DNA from: Euclidia mi | Lineage: Eukaryota; Arthropoda; Insecta; Lepidoptera; Erebidae | Assembly: GCA_944739405.2 (NCBI GenBank) | Contig: OX123186.2 | Coordinates: forward strand, 36,565,551 to 36,629,550 | Direction of reading: 5' to 3' | Length of the DNA: 64,000 nucleotides | Shown here: positions 22,056-34,347 of the stretch, piece by piece | How the letters are laid out: each line of letters begins with the position of its first letter | How positions within the stretch are numbered: position 1 is the first letter of the stretch | Made by a program: the position numbers and the translations under genes | Notes under the pieces: model-generated | Database searches by the model: none | What the model was told of the DNA's origin: nothing | The model's input: the letters and a program-made list of their open reading frames with translations, nothing else

Positions 22056-22954
22056 ACAATAATTGTATACATACAGATATTGTTAAACGGTTGATAGAAA
22101 AGTACGCTTTTATTGGCAAAATAGCCCCAAGTAAACCAGTGTCTGAAAAACCACACAGTCCATTTTGTCGTGTATATCATTACAGATATTTTAACAATTT
22201 AACTTACTAAAAGCATGCTGAATTTTTATATTTATATTTTGAAGTAGAATTTCCAATTTAAATTTCATAAATGCATGATAAAAGTAACTACAGATTTGTT
22301 TAAATAACAAAGCTTTTCCTAATATCCTTTCGTTAAGGCATAGACAAACTTGTAAAACAAAATAATCATAGATTTAATACCGGAGGACAGTCATTAAAAG
22401 TCGTGAGTTTGTTCCATAAATATTATTTATGAAAACTTCGTTCATTGAACTCTTTATTTTCAAAAATATGTTTATATATTTGTTGACCAAACTAATAGTT
22501 ATGTATCTGAACCGTAAAACTATTCAAAAGCACAATCCGCAGCCATTACTATATAATCACAATACTAATATAAAAATTTTACTCATACCCGATTCTTTTT
22601 CTCACCACCAAAAAGCTATCGAACCAAAAGCGTAAAAAATTTACACATTCCTAAGCGTTATTTTCACAGTTCATTGGAAAAGTAATAAAAGGTGCGTATA
22701 CAAAGTAATCGTGGTAAAACGCTTAGTAGCTGCGTAAATGGAAATCAATTCAGTACCTGTGAACGACAATCCATTCATTGTTGTTTCAAACGAGCAATTT
22801 TGACTAGTAACGTGCTATGGTACTTGGTTGTACGTTGAACTTTTTGGAGGGGGAGGTTTTGTTTGTTTTCTTTTCAAGGCTTAAGAGTTTTACGAAATAT
22901 AATGTTTTTTATAAGTTGTATCATCGATTGCTGTTGCAATCAAATTATTAAGAA

Positions 22955-23150
22955 ATAGAGGATGCCCGCAGCTATGGTCGCACATGTTATTTTTAGTTAA
23001 TCGTTTCTTCTCGATCCCGTAGAAATTTCGGGAAACCCTCTCTTAGTACACCCTTATGGTCTCCAAGGAACGTACACGCAAAATTGCAGCTTCTTGCGCC
23101 TAATAGATTCAGCTGTAGTTTGTCTGCCAGTAACGCATGAAATTTATACA
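22955..23150 (-). mobile_element. Helitron-like element, family H2, second copy
   Basis: GAGGATGCCCGCAGCTATGG ... TTGCAGCTTCTTGCGCCTAATAG ... GTTTGTCTGCCAGTAACGCATG. Also present in copy B at 41855-42060, so it predates the duplication. Confidence 0.5.
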
Positions 23151-23331
23151 TACAAATTATTTCTCAGCCATTTGCTAGTTGTTGTGCTACGTTGTTTGCT
23201 CAAGGCTCTCTTACAAAAGTGTCAACAATTTCGCTTTTTCAATATGTTATTTTGAGCAAATATTTTTGACGATAAATAAAATTATAGGCAGTTTTTCTAA
23301 AATGAGGTAATATAAAGTTGTAGGTATAATA

Positions 23332-25410
23332 ATGTATTCGACAATGTCAAATGGAGATCCTGCGAAAGTATGGAAATTCCTCAAATCATTAGGGGTTGGA
23401 AAGCAAAGTCAGAATATAAATCCTTACAATTTTGATATTAACATGCTTAACCAGCACTTCTCTGCTTCGTCCAATTATGACGGGACAACCAAATTGAAAA
23501 CAATAAATTATCTTTCATCGCTTTCAACTCCTGATTATACTCCTTTTATCTTTAGTCAGTTTACAGCATGTGATGTTAAGAAGAGCATTTTATCTGTTAG
23601 CTCCAACGCTGTTGGTTGTGAAGTTATCACCGGTAATATGATCCTCCCCATCCTTGATGTAATCCTACCTATTATCACGCACATATTTAACTCCTCAATT
23701 TCCAGTGGCGTGTTTCCTGCAGCTTGGTGTTGTTTGTTGGAAGTATGCTCATGTGATTCCACTACATAAAAAATCCAATCCTGTATCCTTCTCTGAATTC
23801 TGACCCATATCCATACTACCCTTCCTTTCCAAAGTCCTTGAACGTCTCATCTATAACCAACTTAACTCATTCCTTATGAAAAATTACATCCTCCATCCTT
23901 TTCAATCAGGTTTCCGTTCTGGTCATAGCACCACTACAGCCCTTGTCAATATTACGGATGACATCAGGTCAGGTATGGAGGACGGCAAGCTCACAATTCT
24001 CTGTTTGCTGGATTTCAGCAATGCTTTCAATACCGTTGACTTTGATGTTCTCCTTGCCATTTGAAGCTCTCTTAACATATCTCCATCCGTGATTGACTGG
24101 TTTCTAGTTACCTGTTTGGCCGCCGGCAGCGTGTCCATCTGGATGAAACTTATTCGTCCTGGTGCGACAATTCTGCAGGTGTACCTCAGGGCGGCGTTCT
24201 CTCTCCTCTGCTCTTCTCGATTTTATCAATTCAATATCTAATTCTATTTCAAGTTCCTACCACCTTTATGCAGATGATCTGCAAATCTACTCACAAGCAA
24301 AGCTTGAAAATTTTTCTTTAGGCATCGCCAGTATTAATCAGGATCTAGTTGCCATATCAGAATGGACTAAAACTATGGTCTTAAGGTTAATCCTATTAAA
24401 ACCCAGGCTATAATTATTGGCAGCTCTAGACTGATTTCAAGGATTAACTGGTCAATGCTTCCCCAGGTGTCTTTTGCAGGTTTTTCTATTCCATTTAGTA
24501 AAGATGTTAAGAATCTGGGGATATACATTGACACACCACTAAAATTGCACTTGTGCAATCTATTCTTCTTCCCATTCTTGACTATGCCGATGCCAGCTAT
24601 CTCGATCTCAATAATGATCAGCTTGATAAACTTGAGCGGCTCCAAAATTTCTGTATATGATTCATATTTGGTTTACGCAAATATGATCATATTTCTGAAT
24701 TTCACATGAAGCTCATGTGGCTGCCAATCCGCCTTCGCCGGAATAGTCACATTCTCGGCCTTCTCTATATTCAATACACCCTTTCCCATGTATCTGAAAA
24801 CTCGCTTTGAATACCTCCATGACACACATATGAAGTGCTTAAGATCATCGGAGAATCTTAGATTGAAAGTTCTTGCACACTCTACGGTTTTCTACGACAA
24901 ATCTTTTTCTGTACAGGCTGTACAATTGTGGAATTCGTTGCCTGAGACAACAAGACAGGCTCAATCGTTGACATTATTTAAGAAACTTGTCACTAAACAC
25001 TACTTAGCAGATATTCCATGAATACTCTTTTAAACTTGCACTGATATTGTATTTATTTATGGTATTTATTTATATATTTATATTGTATTTATTTATGGTA
25101 TCTATTTATATATTTTATAGAGTATATATTTATGTATGTTTTAATATTAGTATGTAAGTACATAGTATTATTTATTATTAGTTTTGTTGAGCTCTTTCGG
25201 ATACACTATTCCATTAAGTATACACAATTACCTACCCATTCTATCAGTAACTCAATTATGTAAATTCCATTTGGTTGTCTGGAAGAAATCGCATTTTGCG
25301 ATAAGACCGCCCTCGTACCACTAGTTTTAAGTTGTTTATAATTTGATCACTGTATTCTTGTATCTTTTTGTTTTTCGGGTGTACAATAAAGAGTTTCAAT
25401 CAATCAATCA
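23332..25410 (+). pseudogene. decayed CR1/Jockey-group LINE, copy-A specific
   Basis: The pre-RT linker is at 23332 (DPAKVWKFLKSLGVGK). The RT pieces are PISILPFLSKVLE (about 23805), QSGFRSGHSTTTALVNI (about 23900), motif A LLDFSNAFNTVDFD (about 24005), AGVPQGGVLSPLLFSI (about 24175) and motif C YHLYADDLQIYSQ (about 24260). The thumb VKNLGIYIDTPLK jumps directly to ALVQSILLPILDYAD at about 24545, so a short internal segment is missing. The C-terminus (LWNSLPETT) ends near 25021. The 3' UTR has two tandem TATTTATTTATGGTATnTATTTATAT units and ends in a TCAA-repeat tail near 25415. Stops and frameshifts show it is dead. It is absent from copy B. Confidence 0.75.
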
Positions 25411-25559
25411 ATCAAACCAAGAGCGTGGTTACTTTTAATTAATAATCTTTATGTCTGCTGACTAGTTGATTGCAGCTAGTGTTTAGTTCAATACACTAGT
25501 AAAGCTAGAAAGAATTTGAACCGGAAAACCAAAAATGTCTTCTATGACAAAAAAGTGAT

Positions 25560-25850
25560 TTTCTTTTTATTGTAATACGCGCCAACGAGCAGACGGATCG
25601 CCTGATGATAAGCAATTACCGCCGCCCATGGACACAAGCAACATCACAGGACTCACAAGTGCGTTGGCGCCCCTTAGAGTCGGGAAAAGGCATGGGATGA
25701 GGTAGAAGGAACAGGGGATAGGGCCTCCGGCACTCTCACTCACCGAACGAAACGCAACAGTTTAAGTACTGTTACTATACGACGATTTTCTGTGAGAGGG
25801 TAGTATTTCCCCGGTCGAGCCGGCCCATTCATGCTGAAATCAGCAAGACT
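25560..25850 (-). mobile_element. SINE-like element, family 3 (minus)
   Basis: Reverse complement of the family at 14220: AACGAGCAGACGGATCGCCTGATG at the left and GGCCCATTCATGCTGAAATCAGCAAG at the right. Copy B lacks it. Confidence 0.7.
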
Positions 25851-25904
25851 ATACTATCAGCAATCTGGTCGCTCAGAGATCCCACACATACCTATCAAAT
25901 GTTT

Positions 25905-26115
25905 TTGAATTTATTTTTAAGACGATGGCCGCACTAGGCGTCAAACCCATGTCGCAGGGGACTTTACAAACATACAGTCAACGGACACTAGGAACACACA
26001 GACTCGAAACAACAGTTTGTAGAACACATAGTGTCGTCTCGTGAGGGTATCAACCCAGAACAATCGGCGCAGTGTCAGGCGGCGAGGCGGCCGCTTAAAC
26101 TACTAAGCCAATCAT
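25905..26115 (-). mobile_element. tRNA-derived SINE (minus), related to family 4
   Basis: Minus-strand head GGCTTAGTAGTTTAAGCGG, box-B-like GGGTTGATACCC near 26045, then a body ending at GGTTTGACGCC. Copy B has a shortened version at 42066-42150 in which the box-B part is missing. Confidence 0.5.
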
Positions 26116-27968
26116 ATAGTCAATAAAACCTCTAAATATTCTTCTTAAATAAATATAAATACACTATTACACAAGTACCTGATATTGTTGTTTAATATTT
26201 CATATTAAAGTTTTTATCACATTCAGTTCGTGGATATCGAAACTCTCTCAAGAAGATAATAATAATTATAGCAATAACATATCGTTAAATATTCACTCTG
26301 CTCGGATTACATAGATTCAATACGCACATATGTGTGCATAAAATATAGTTTATTTATAGTCTATTCTATTATTATTACTAAATGTGATGAAAAATCAGAC
26401 AGTGCAGCAATAGTTTTATTTCCAAATAATTTAAAAATACTTTAGTTAAGCCCATTAAACCAGCAGATTATAAACACAACAAATCTAGGCTAAATTGGAT
26501 AACATCGGTTGGCTGTAATGGTTAATAAAAGTATAAAGCCTGTAGTATATTGTAGTAAATGCCTTAATAGAAAATTAATTACTTAACAGTAATATTTAAA
26601 ATTTCTGCACATGACTTCTCATTTAGTGTCCTAATTATCTAGAAAAAAAATATTAAAGTAAAAATGTAATAAAAAGCTACTTTCAAAAATATGCTTCTTG
26701 CCAAGTAAATATTTTCGGTTTTTAACTATCGCAGCATAAATGTATTTTATTTAGCTTAATTATGTATTGAATCATTTCCATGAACGTAAATATATCAAAG
26801 CATTTTTTAAATCTACTGGCTAGAAAATTTGGCATTAATAGAGTAATAACAATATTTTCTAGTAACGTATTGCCTAATATTATGTTATTTAAGTACTGGT
26901 ACTTAATTAAGCGTTCACGATCTCACCGTTCTTTATATAAAATGAATTGTTTTCATAAAAATTGCCACATCTAATAATTCTGCCGCAGCTGCGCGCCGCA
27001 CTCTTAATTGACGTAATTGAAAAGTTAAAACCTCACGTTTTCCCGCTTCACCTTTTTAAATATTTACTTTAGCACCCAATTAGTGTGACGCTAGTAGATT
27101 TTCTTTTACAAGTTAAGGGGATTGCACACTAAACGAGTGGCCACGACCCGGTGACGTAGACGCAATACCACTGAAATACTTCTCAAACAATTCAATATAA
27201 TTATGTCATATGTGTGAAATACATATATAAGTAAATCTATGTACGCTTTTAAGCCAAATTTCAACATAAGAAATATTCAGTTACCTACTTAGATATTATT
27301 TATTTAGCCATAAAATCGCCAAAAGAAATCATTAAACCATTTTTACATTATGCTTTTAAAAATAAAACGTGTTATGTATTCATAAAGTGCAAAATCAACT
27401 ACGCCATCTGTATTTCATATATTCGTACGTGTTTCTTACTCCGCTGACACATCGCAACCCCTAAAGTAAACTTTGTTCGGTACTCTATTTAATCGTATAC
27501 ATTTTTATGCAAATATTGAACACCAAACACGCGCTATGGAGTAAAATGGGCATGCAAATGTTGAAGTAACGTCGATAATGTTGTCAAAAAGCAAAAATAT
27601 TTTCGCATGACGCGGTGGATGTAATTTACATGCTTTTCTCGTATTCGGCTTAAACCTATGCAAAACGAGCCACGTGTGTCGTCTGCCATTCTAAATCCTC
27701 CACCTTACCGCCGCTGAGATGTGTACCAACCTTTAAACATATCCCGTCCTTTCGCGTCCGCTTTTAATAGGGTCGACTTTACGCTAAGTTAACGGTAAAG
27801 CTAATTTCGTTTATTTTTGACTTTACCTGAAAATTAAGGATTAAATAGTCTAATATGTTATTTCGTTTAGAAATAACTGTTTAGATTTGCCTACATTCAG
27901 AACCAAATTAAATGTATAAATAGAAACGAAAATTTAATTTATCCATTTATAGGACTCCGTGAATAGAT

Positions 27969-28649
27969 CGCCGTCCCCGGAGAATAAAATGATAACTACA
28001 AAAATGCAACTTTACAGGAAAAATAAAAAACATGTTTTCGTCGATTACTCCTTAAACACTGGACGTAGACAGATGATTGGAAGCTTTTAAAGAAGGTTAT
28101 TTTTTGTTTATTTTAAATGTTTTAGTGAAATACGCCTTATTATCAAAATAGAGATTATTTCAAAAATAAAAGGTTAGTCAAAATTAGCCTTCATCTAAGT
28201 TGTTTAACGGCGATTATCATTTTATTCTCCGTACAGCCTGACCAGAATCAAATATTGTACTCTACACTTATCATTTTTCAAATCCATAACAGTAATATTA
28301 CAAACACGTCTTATACAGAGCGACTGGATGGTTTTGAACGAGAATAAAATGATAACTGCATTTATCATTATCTAGTCTCTTTTTTTTCATGAGAACATAA
28401 TTCTATGACTGTTTGTCAAACTAACAAGTGGGAATAAATTTTGATAATACTATATTAACACTTTATTCTCGTAATTTGAAACTTTTTTTAAATCTTTGAA
28501 TACTATTGTAATATTTTGTAACTTCGTAAATAACTCTATAAAAATAAGGAAAAAATTGAGCAGATGTATAAGCACCCACAGATCCCAAAAATGACATAAC
28601 ACTAAAACTAAGACAATGGCAGTTATCATTTTATTCTCCGGGGACGGCG
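27969..28649. mobile_element. 681-bp DNA element with perfect TIRs and repeated internal motif
   Basis: The TIRs begin CGCCGTCCCCGGAGAATAAA and continue into ATGATAACT, identical in inverted form at the two ends. AGAT flanks it at 27965-27968 and 28650-28653. Copy B has a single AGAT at the matching site (about 45300-45303), so this is a clean insertion with a 4-bp duplication. The subterminal word GAGAATAAAATGATAA recurs inside at about 28206-28231 (minus) and 28339-28358 (plus). No transposase ORF is present. The superfamily is not identified. Confidence 0.85.
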
Positions 28650-29156
28650 AGATGTAGGTAGGCGTTAAAAGTAAAAAATAAAATCACAAAAACAAACGGA
28701 ACTTATTAATACAAACGACATTCAATATATTGCGGAAGAAGAACTTTTTACGTCCACATCGATCATTCCGTTCACATCACACACAAAATAGAGCAATTTA
28801 AAGCATTACTGCCACCACTGAAACGTGCTTTCTAAAGGTTAGGTTTGCTAATGTCGATGGATCGTTGCGTGAGAAGTTTCATTATAACGGTATACGTAGA
28901 AATTCACTTGGTCCTACCCATTTTGGTATAATAAGCACGCACTTTGGCCAAAGTGTTGGGTGGTAATCGCGTGCGCGCTACACGGGTAAATGAAACTATG
29001 TTATTATATAAAGCTTTTATATTACACTGTTTTGTATCTTGAAACTATTTAACTAGAACCCATTCATTAAGAAAACAATACGTGACTTATATTGACGGAT
29101 AGCATATCATAACATAAATTATACACATTCAGCTTTTGTTCTTATAAGGTCGTGTT

Positions 29157-30370
29157 TTGTTCGGTTCTTCTAATTAGGAAATGTTTAGTCAATAGAACTC
29201 ATTAATATCTTCAATATCGCTGAACAGATTGAAAGTACCTACTGAATCAGGAAAGTGTAGCCCGAAAATATTTCGTTTAAATAGATTTTATAACTCAGAT
29301 TTATGTATCATATTGAAGTAGTAGAAACTTCATTAGCACATACATAGGCAACAGTTCCGTGTGTGCTGGTAGGTGGGGATAGAGACCTTAATTTGTCAGC
29401 TTTCATATGATAATGAAAGCATGAACCATAGCAGTCCTTTATAGAAAAGTGTGTTATAAGCCTGTTAATATAAGGGCTAGGCATATTGTTTCTTTTTTCT
29501 AGTTAATGACGTCACGATTGTAATAATATAAACGGACGATGAGAAAGATATTACGCCAACAAAATCTAATAAAATAAACGCATTTGCCAAAAACCCATAT
29601 TATTTAAGATTAAGATTGTACTTCACAAAAGAAAAACAGTGGTCTGATTAAATCAACTCGGAGAAAAATAAATAAGCCAAAGAAAATGAAAATCAAAGGA
29701 CGCCCGTATCGTAAACAAGAGTTACTTTAATGCTTATTGTTATTTGTTGGGAAAAGTTAGCTCAAAAGTTCGTTTGAATGTTTGGAAAAAGCTTTCGTTA
29801 GTAAATTATTGAACCAATTTCAAAAACAGTGATCGGTATAATCCTATTGATAATGCAATGATTGGATGATGAATAGGTACCGTGATAGCAGAGAAGACTA
29901 TATAGATTTTGATTCGTATGGGTGATTGTTTGAAAATAATCAGATAGGTTTATCTTAAAAGTTATCATATTCTTTTATATATTTTACTTTTCATTATACA
30001 TATTAGAAATCACAGACTTGATGCCTATCGCATTTTTCTCAATTAGTCATACTTAAATTATGCTGGCAAGATTTTAATAAAATAAAACTCTGCATAATCT
30101 TAAGGGCTAATTGCTTTGCACTGTTACAGTTAAGACCAATGTCAGAATATATGAGAGTACAGACTACTCGTAACTTCTGTTGAATATTCTCTTTGTCAAC
30201 GGGGACGTGCGGTTTAACGTGATCACTGATCACGTTTCTAATATACAAGGTGTCACAAGACTTATCACCAAGCCGATGTCTACTCGTTGTAGACATCATG
30301 CCAAGCCATACTATCCAAAAATAATACCTGGGAAATGAATTGTTTTTTGAGTTTTCACATATTTTAAACC
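29157..30370. other. copy-A-only stretch, nothing identified
   Basis: Copy B has only about 275 bases here, and they include an unrelated LINE tail. I see no gene or named repeat. It may be original sequence deleted from B. Confidence 0.4.
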
Positions 30371-30537
30371 GCAACTAACTTTGGGCCTCAATATCTCCTG
30401 AACCAGTAATTTCCCAGGTATGGTTCAAAAGTAAAAAAAGGTCGTAGTGATTGTTACAACATGGGATTTCAGTTTTCGTTAAGGGTCTTTTTACACCCTG
30501 TATAACAATCTATTCATAATACGCATATAATTTTTAA

Positions 30538-30790
30538 GACTGCCTCGTTGGTCTCGCGGCATAAATGTGCGCGTGGGATTGGGAGGTGTCGGGTTCGATC
30601 CCCGGGTCCCAAAATGCTATATTTAGGAAATTCTCAGTAGCAGCACGGAGTCTGGCAATGTGCCCGGTACGGCAATAGGCTCGCCCCCTATTACGTGGGA
30701 CTAAAATAAATCTGGCAAAAAGTGGGTGTAGCAATATACCTCTGCCTACCTATTCGGGAATATAGGCGTGAGACTATGTATGTATGTACA
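30538..30790 (+). mobile_element. SINE family 1, full length (copy A, shared)
   Basis: Head GACTGCCTCGTTGGTCTCGC, box B GGGTTCGATCCCCG near 30590, body and 3' part as in the family, and a TATG tail. Flanks carry an imperfect CATAATTTTTAAG-type repeat on both sides. It is also present at 46248 in copy B, so it predates the duplication. Confidence 0.85.
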
Positions 30791-31586
30791 TAATTTTAAA
30801 GTCCGTAGAGCACGCCGTGGTTTGAACCTGAGGCAGGCAATATATCGATCTCCCTGAGCTATACAGTCTATAAATATTCTTTCCACACCTTTCGATGAAC
30901 CATGTCATGTCATTCAAAAACAAAGTCCTTATTTGCATATTGCTTTAAAGAAAAGGCAATAACGTTTAACTTATAATTTCCTAGAAACGTTCAATATAAA
31001 ACCTGTAAAAACCGATTGCATTCAACGTACTCCAAGAATACGGTGCGGACTTAAACTCAGTCCAAGTCCATCGTATTTCGTAGTTTTAAGGGGAAACGTG
31101 AAATACCCTCTTTGCTATACTAACGTATAAGTTTATACCTCACATTTAATTTCGAACAAGCATTACAACCTTTTTATGGGCCTTTCAACGGCTAAAATTG
31201 ATTCAATTAGCATATAAAATGTTCAGCTGTTACTCAGATAATTTAAGGTCTACCTGAGAGTATGCTGTTGAGATTTATTAACTTTAAATACAAAATAACT
31301 TAGACCGCTATGTAAAACATTCGGAGCTAAGTGGATAAATTTAAGCGTGAAAATAGAATACGTAGAAACAGAATACTTTAAGATTCTTACGTGTTTCCCT
31401 TTAGTAAATATTTCAGTGAAAAAGGACGTTTGAAATTTTCAACATGGCTTCAGGAAGCAGGCACTTGATATTCTTGACCATAAATTTAATTAATGAATGT
31501 CGTAATTGCACGTTCGCTCGGATTAACATTCATGTGCTTACTTATAATGTAACGTCCAGTAAGTTCTTGCAAATAAGAGAATCTAA

Positions 31587-31793
31587 TCTTATACTATATA
31601 TAAAGCTGAAGAGTTTGTTTGTTTGGTTGAACGCGCTAATCTTAGGAACTACTGGTCCGATTTGAAAAATTCTTTCATGATTAGATAGCCCATTTATCGA
31701 GGAAGGCTATATGCTATATAACATCATGCTACAAGCGACGAGAACAGAGCAGTAGCCTTAAATATGACGGGCGTAACCGCAGGCATTGTCTAG
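31587..31793 (+). mobile_element. non-autonomous Helitron, family H1
   Basis: It starts TCTTATACTATATATAAAGC after an A and ends GTAACCGCAGGCATTGTCTAG before a T. It shares its body (AGGAACTACTGGTCCG, CATTTATCGAGGAAGGCTAT) with 32054-32180 and 32767-32990. It sits at the point where A/B homology ends. Confidence 0.8.
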
Positions 31794-31795
31794 TA

Positions 31796-31798
<3 letters not shown>

Positions 31799-31875
<77 letters not shown>
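31799..31875. repeat. (TA)n microsatellite
   Basis: About 76 bases of uninterrupted TA repeat between the Helitron end and a hairpin-family arm. Confidence 0.95.
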
Positions 31876-31878
<3 letters not shown>

Positions 31879-32050
31879 AGTTTCTGCCGTGAACATGAAT
31901 CCTGTAAAGAAATCGAAACGTCGGCTAGTAATAAATAATGTACTTTCTAGATCATTCGGTTTAAATGTAATAACCAGTGAAACCAATATAACGCGAAATA
32001 AACTGTAGTTTAAATTAAATGAGTGACATTCGCGTAAACCCAAGAAAATA
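31876..32050 (-). mobile_element. single arm of the 3853-type hairpin family
   Basis: CGAAACGTCGGCTAGTAAT, CTTTCTAGATCATTCGG and GCGTAAACCCAAGAAAATATT match, reversed, the left arm of the element at 3853-4156. Confidence 0.6.
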
Positions 32051-32053
32051 TTA

Positions 32054-32180
32054 TGAAGAGTTCATTTGTTTGTTTGCTTGAACGCGCTAATCTCAGGAAC
32101 TACTAGTCCGAATAGGAAAATTCTTTCAGTGTTAGATAGCCCATTTATCGAGGAAGGCTATAGACTATAACATCACGAAT
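32054..32180 (+). mobile_element. Helitron H1, truncated copy
   Basis: GAAGAGTTCATTTGTTTGTTTG through CATTTATCGAGGAAGGCTAT to AACATCACG. Both termini are lost. Confidence 0.65.
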
Positions 32181-32271
32181 TGTTGTTCACGAATAAATGT
32201 TTTTATTCAGTTAAAGATTTTCAAAAAAAAATGCTTCTCAATCCTACCATATTAGAAATTCACCAGGTAGT

Positions 32272-32540
32272 AGAGCCTTGATGATATCAGCATGAATGGG
32301 CCGGTTCAATCGGGGAAGTACTACCCTCTCATAGAACATAGACGTAAAGTAACAGTACCTAAACTGTTGCGTTTTGTTCGGTGAGTGAGAGTGACGGAGG
32401 CCCCATCCCCTATTCCTTCCCCCTTATCCAACTCCGTCTCCTATTCCTTCTCTCAACACCAAGGGGCGGTAACGCACATGTGACACCTCTGCAGCGGTGT
32501 CACAATCTCGTTCGTTTGCCGCCTTTTACAATAAAAAAAA
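32272..32540 (+). mobile_element. SINE-like element, family 3
   Basis: GGTAGTAGAGCCTTGATGATATC ... GTTTGCCGCCTTTTACAATAAAAAAAA. It lies just outside the confident start of copy B. Another copy lies before the start of A at 14220, so the duplication may begin at this element with a deletion in one copy. Confidence 0.7.
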
Positions 32541-32766
32541 TACTTTGTGTTAATATCTTTGTAAAATAAATAGTAAAATTAAGTATGTTGATTACTGTCT
32601 AAATATTTGCATGCTATTTTGATATGGTGAAATGTCTTGTGCTCATTGTGTTTTTTTTGTCACCTTTGTATTTACCACTTTTTATGCAAATAAACGTACT
32701 TACTTACTATCACTTCAGTGTCAATTTCAAGGCAATAAAAAATATAAGTTAAATGATTTGTGCACA

Positions 32767-32990
32767 TCTTTTACTAATATATAAAGCTGAAGAGTTTGTC
32801 TGTCTGTTTGTTTGCTTGTTTCGTTAATCGCGGTAATCTCAGGAACTACAGGTCCAATTAGAAATTTTTTTTCAGTATTAGATAGGTCATTTATCGAGGA
32901 AGGCTATAGGCTATATGACATCACGCTAAGAACCACGGGAGCGGAGCAGTAGCCTTAAATGACGCGGGTGTAACCGCGGGCATCATCTAG
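32767..32990 (+). mobile_element. non-autonomous Helitron H1, 224 bp, exact ends
   Basis: It starts TCTTTTACTAATATATAAAG and ends ATCATCTAG. A terminal stem CGCGG/CCGCG with a GTGTAA loop lies about 10 bases before CTAG. Copy A has the empty site (GTGCATA|TACTAAAT near 15023), so insertion was between A and T with no target duplication, as known for Helitrons. There is no coding capacity. Confidence 0.92.
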
Positions 32991-34010
32991 TACTAAATAT
33001 GTATGCACCCGTGTTAAGAACGGGTGTACCTAACTGATACCAAAAAATCTGTCTAAATAAAGTTTTTCACCTCGTATTTCATATAATTACGCGTTTGAAA
33101 CTCATTGCATAAATATTAACAAAAACGTTTATAAATTGTTGCTTATTGACCTTGTTCATAGCATAGGAGCCTCGCGAGGCTAAAGTTCATGGATTGTTTT
33201 GACAGTTCCACTGATATGCTCCAAAACTCAGTTCAATGAATTTGTAGAAAGCCTACACAAGTTGTCTAAAGTATCGTTTGATGTTTTACAATAAAAAATA
33301 CGCCCACTAAATTTATTTAAATTTAAAAAGATTTCGACCTTATAATCAGTCTATGTAATACAATTTCTTTACGTCATAGTTATTTGTCTCTGTTCTTTTT
33401 TCTTTGCTCTAAGTTGGAGATAATGACTATGTTCGCCTGTAAACACTCTGTATATTAAGGATAATTTTTTCGTAACTTGACACTTTTCTAGACAAATTAA
33501 ATATACAAAAGGCAAATTTGCTGCCCGGAGGTCAACATGGTCTAACGATACTTACCCTGAGAAATAATGAGGAGTGAGGGTTTTACAGTGTGCCCACTAA
33601 GGCAGGGTAAGACCCCTGACGTAAACGGCACAACAAGTGATCACACATCCAAGTGGTGACCTCTGCCAACGTTGCTTTACTTTTCCGATACGAACGGCAA
33701 GTGGAGACACACTATGAGCTTCTATTTCCCTGCAAAAATATATCGATTGTACCCCATACAGCAAAGCTTTTTGCTACTTATTGATTCCCAGTAGTTCTGC
33801 ATATATAAATACATACATACTATGTATTTACAACAATGACATATAATGGCAGTTTATATAACAAGAATACATATAACATCCCTTCAGTTTTCACGGAATA
33901 CAAATAATAATTTACTTGTAAGCATACTTGCGTAAAAGCGAATTCGTTTGTCGACATCCAATACAAATAATTTTCTTCCGAAAACAATTTACACTAACGG
34001 ATATTATTAT

Positions 34011-34347
34011 CCCATAAAAACAATAAGTACTTGTCAAAAATACCAAGTCTCGCGACCGTAAAAAGTTGTAAGATCCATGAAATACCAAGTTGGTTAATTA
34101 AAAATCTTTAATGTTTTAAATAAATGTATTGACTCGACCATCACATGAAAACACAATATAATATCTCATAATTAATATAATTTATTCATTAAACAATCTA
34201 ATTTATACAAATTAGATTGTTTAATGCGATTGCAAAGTCAATATATTTATTTAAAACATTAAAGATTTTTAAGTAACCGACTTGGTATTTCATGGATCTA
34301 ACAACTTTTTACGGTCGCGAGACTTGGTATTTTATTGTTTTTATGGG
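34011..34347. mobile_element. 337-bp hairpin MITE
   Basis: The arms 34011-34135 and 34235-34347 both read CCCATAAAAACAATAA inward, then ACCAAGTCTCGCGACCGTAA. The centre holds a second hairpin (34188-34225, 17-bp stem, ATAC loop). It is the left part of an 881-bp segment missing from copy A. The rest (34348-34891) has no recognised identity. Confidence 0.75.

Larger units (their letters stand above)
14903..31583 (+). repeat. tandem segmental duplication, copy A
   Basis: About 16.7 kb that aligns collinearly with copy B (32662-47297). Anchor blocks: 15040/33000, 17060/35820, 18000/36750, 21140/38885, 22640/41570, 25940/42070, 27000/43890, 28660/45305 and 30370/46080. Copy-A-only segments are 16000-16320, 19683-20446, the SINE at 20479-20729, a LINE plus SINE at about 23200-25930, the TIR element at 27969-28649, and 29157-30370. 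By eye, 3 differences occur in about 212 bases near 27000, 7 in about 300 near 18200, and 17 in 207 near 22430. Confidence 0.9.

Noticed and set aside
22429..22635. 68-codon ORF open in both A (22429-22635) and B (41359-41565)
   Set aside because: 17 base differences, 12 of them amino-acid changing. This is no sign of protein constraint, and there is no domain.
31729..32043. ORF with a run of alternating Tyr-Ile
   Set aside because: It is a translation of the (TA)n microsatellite.
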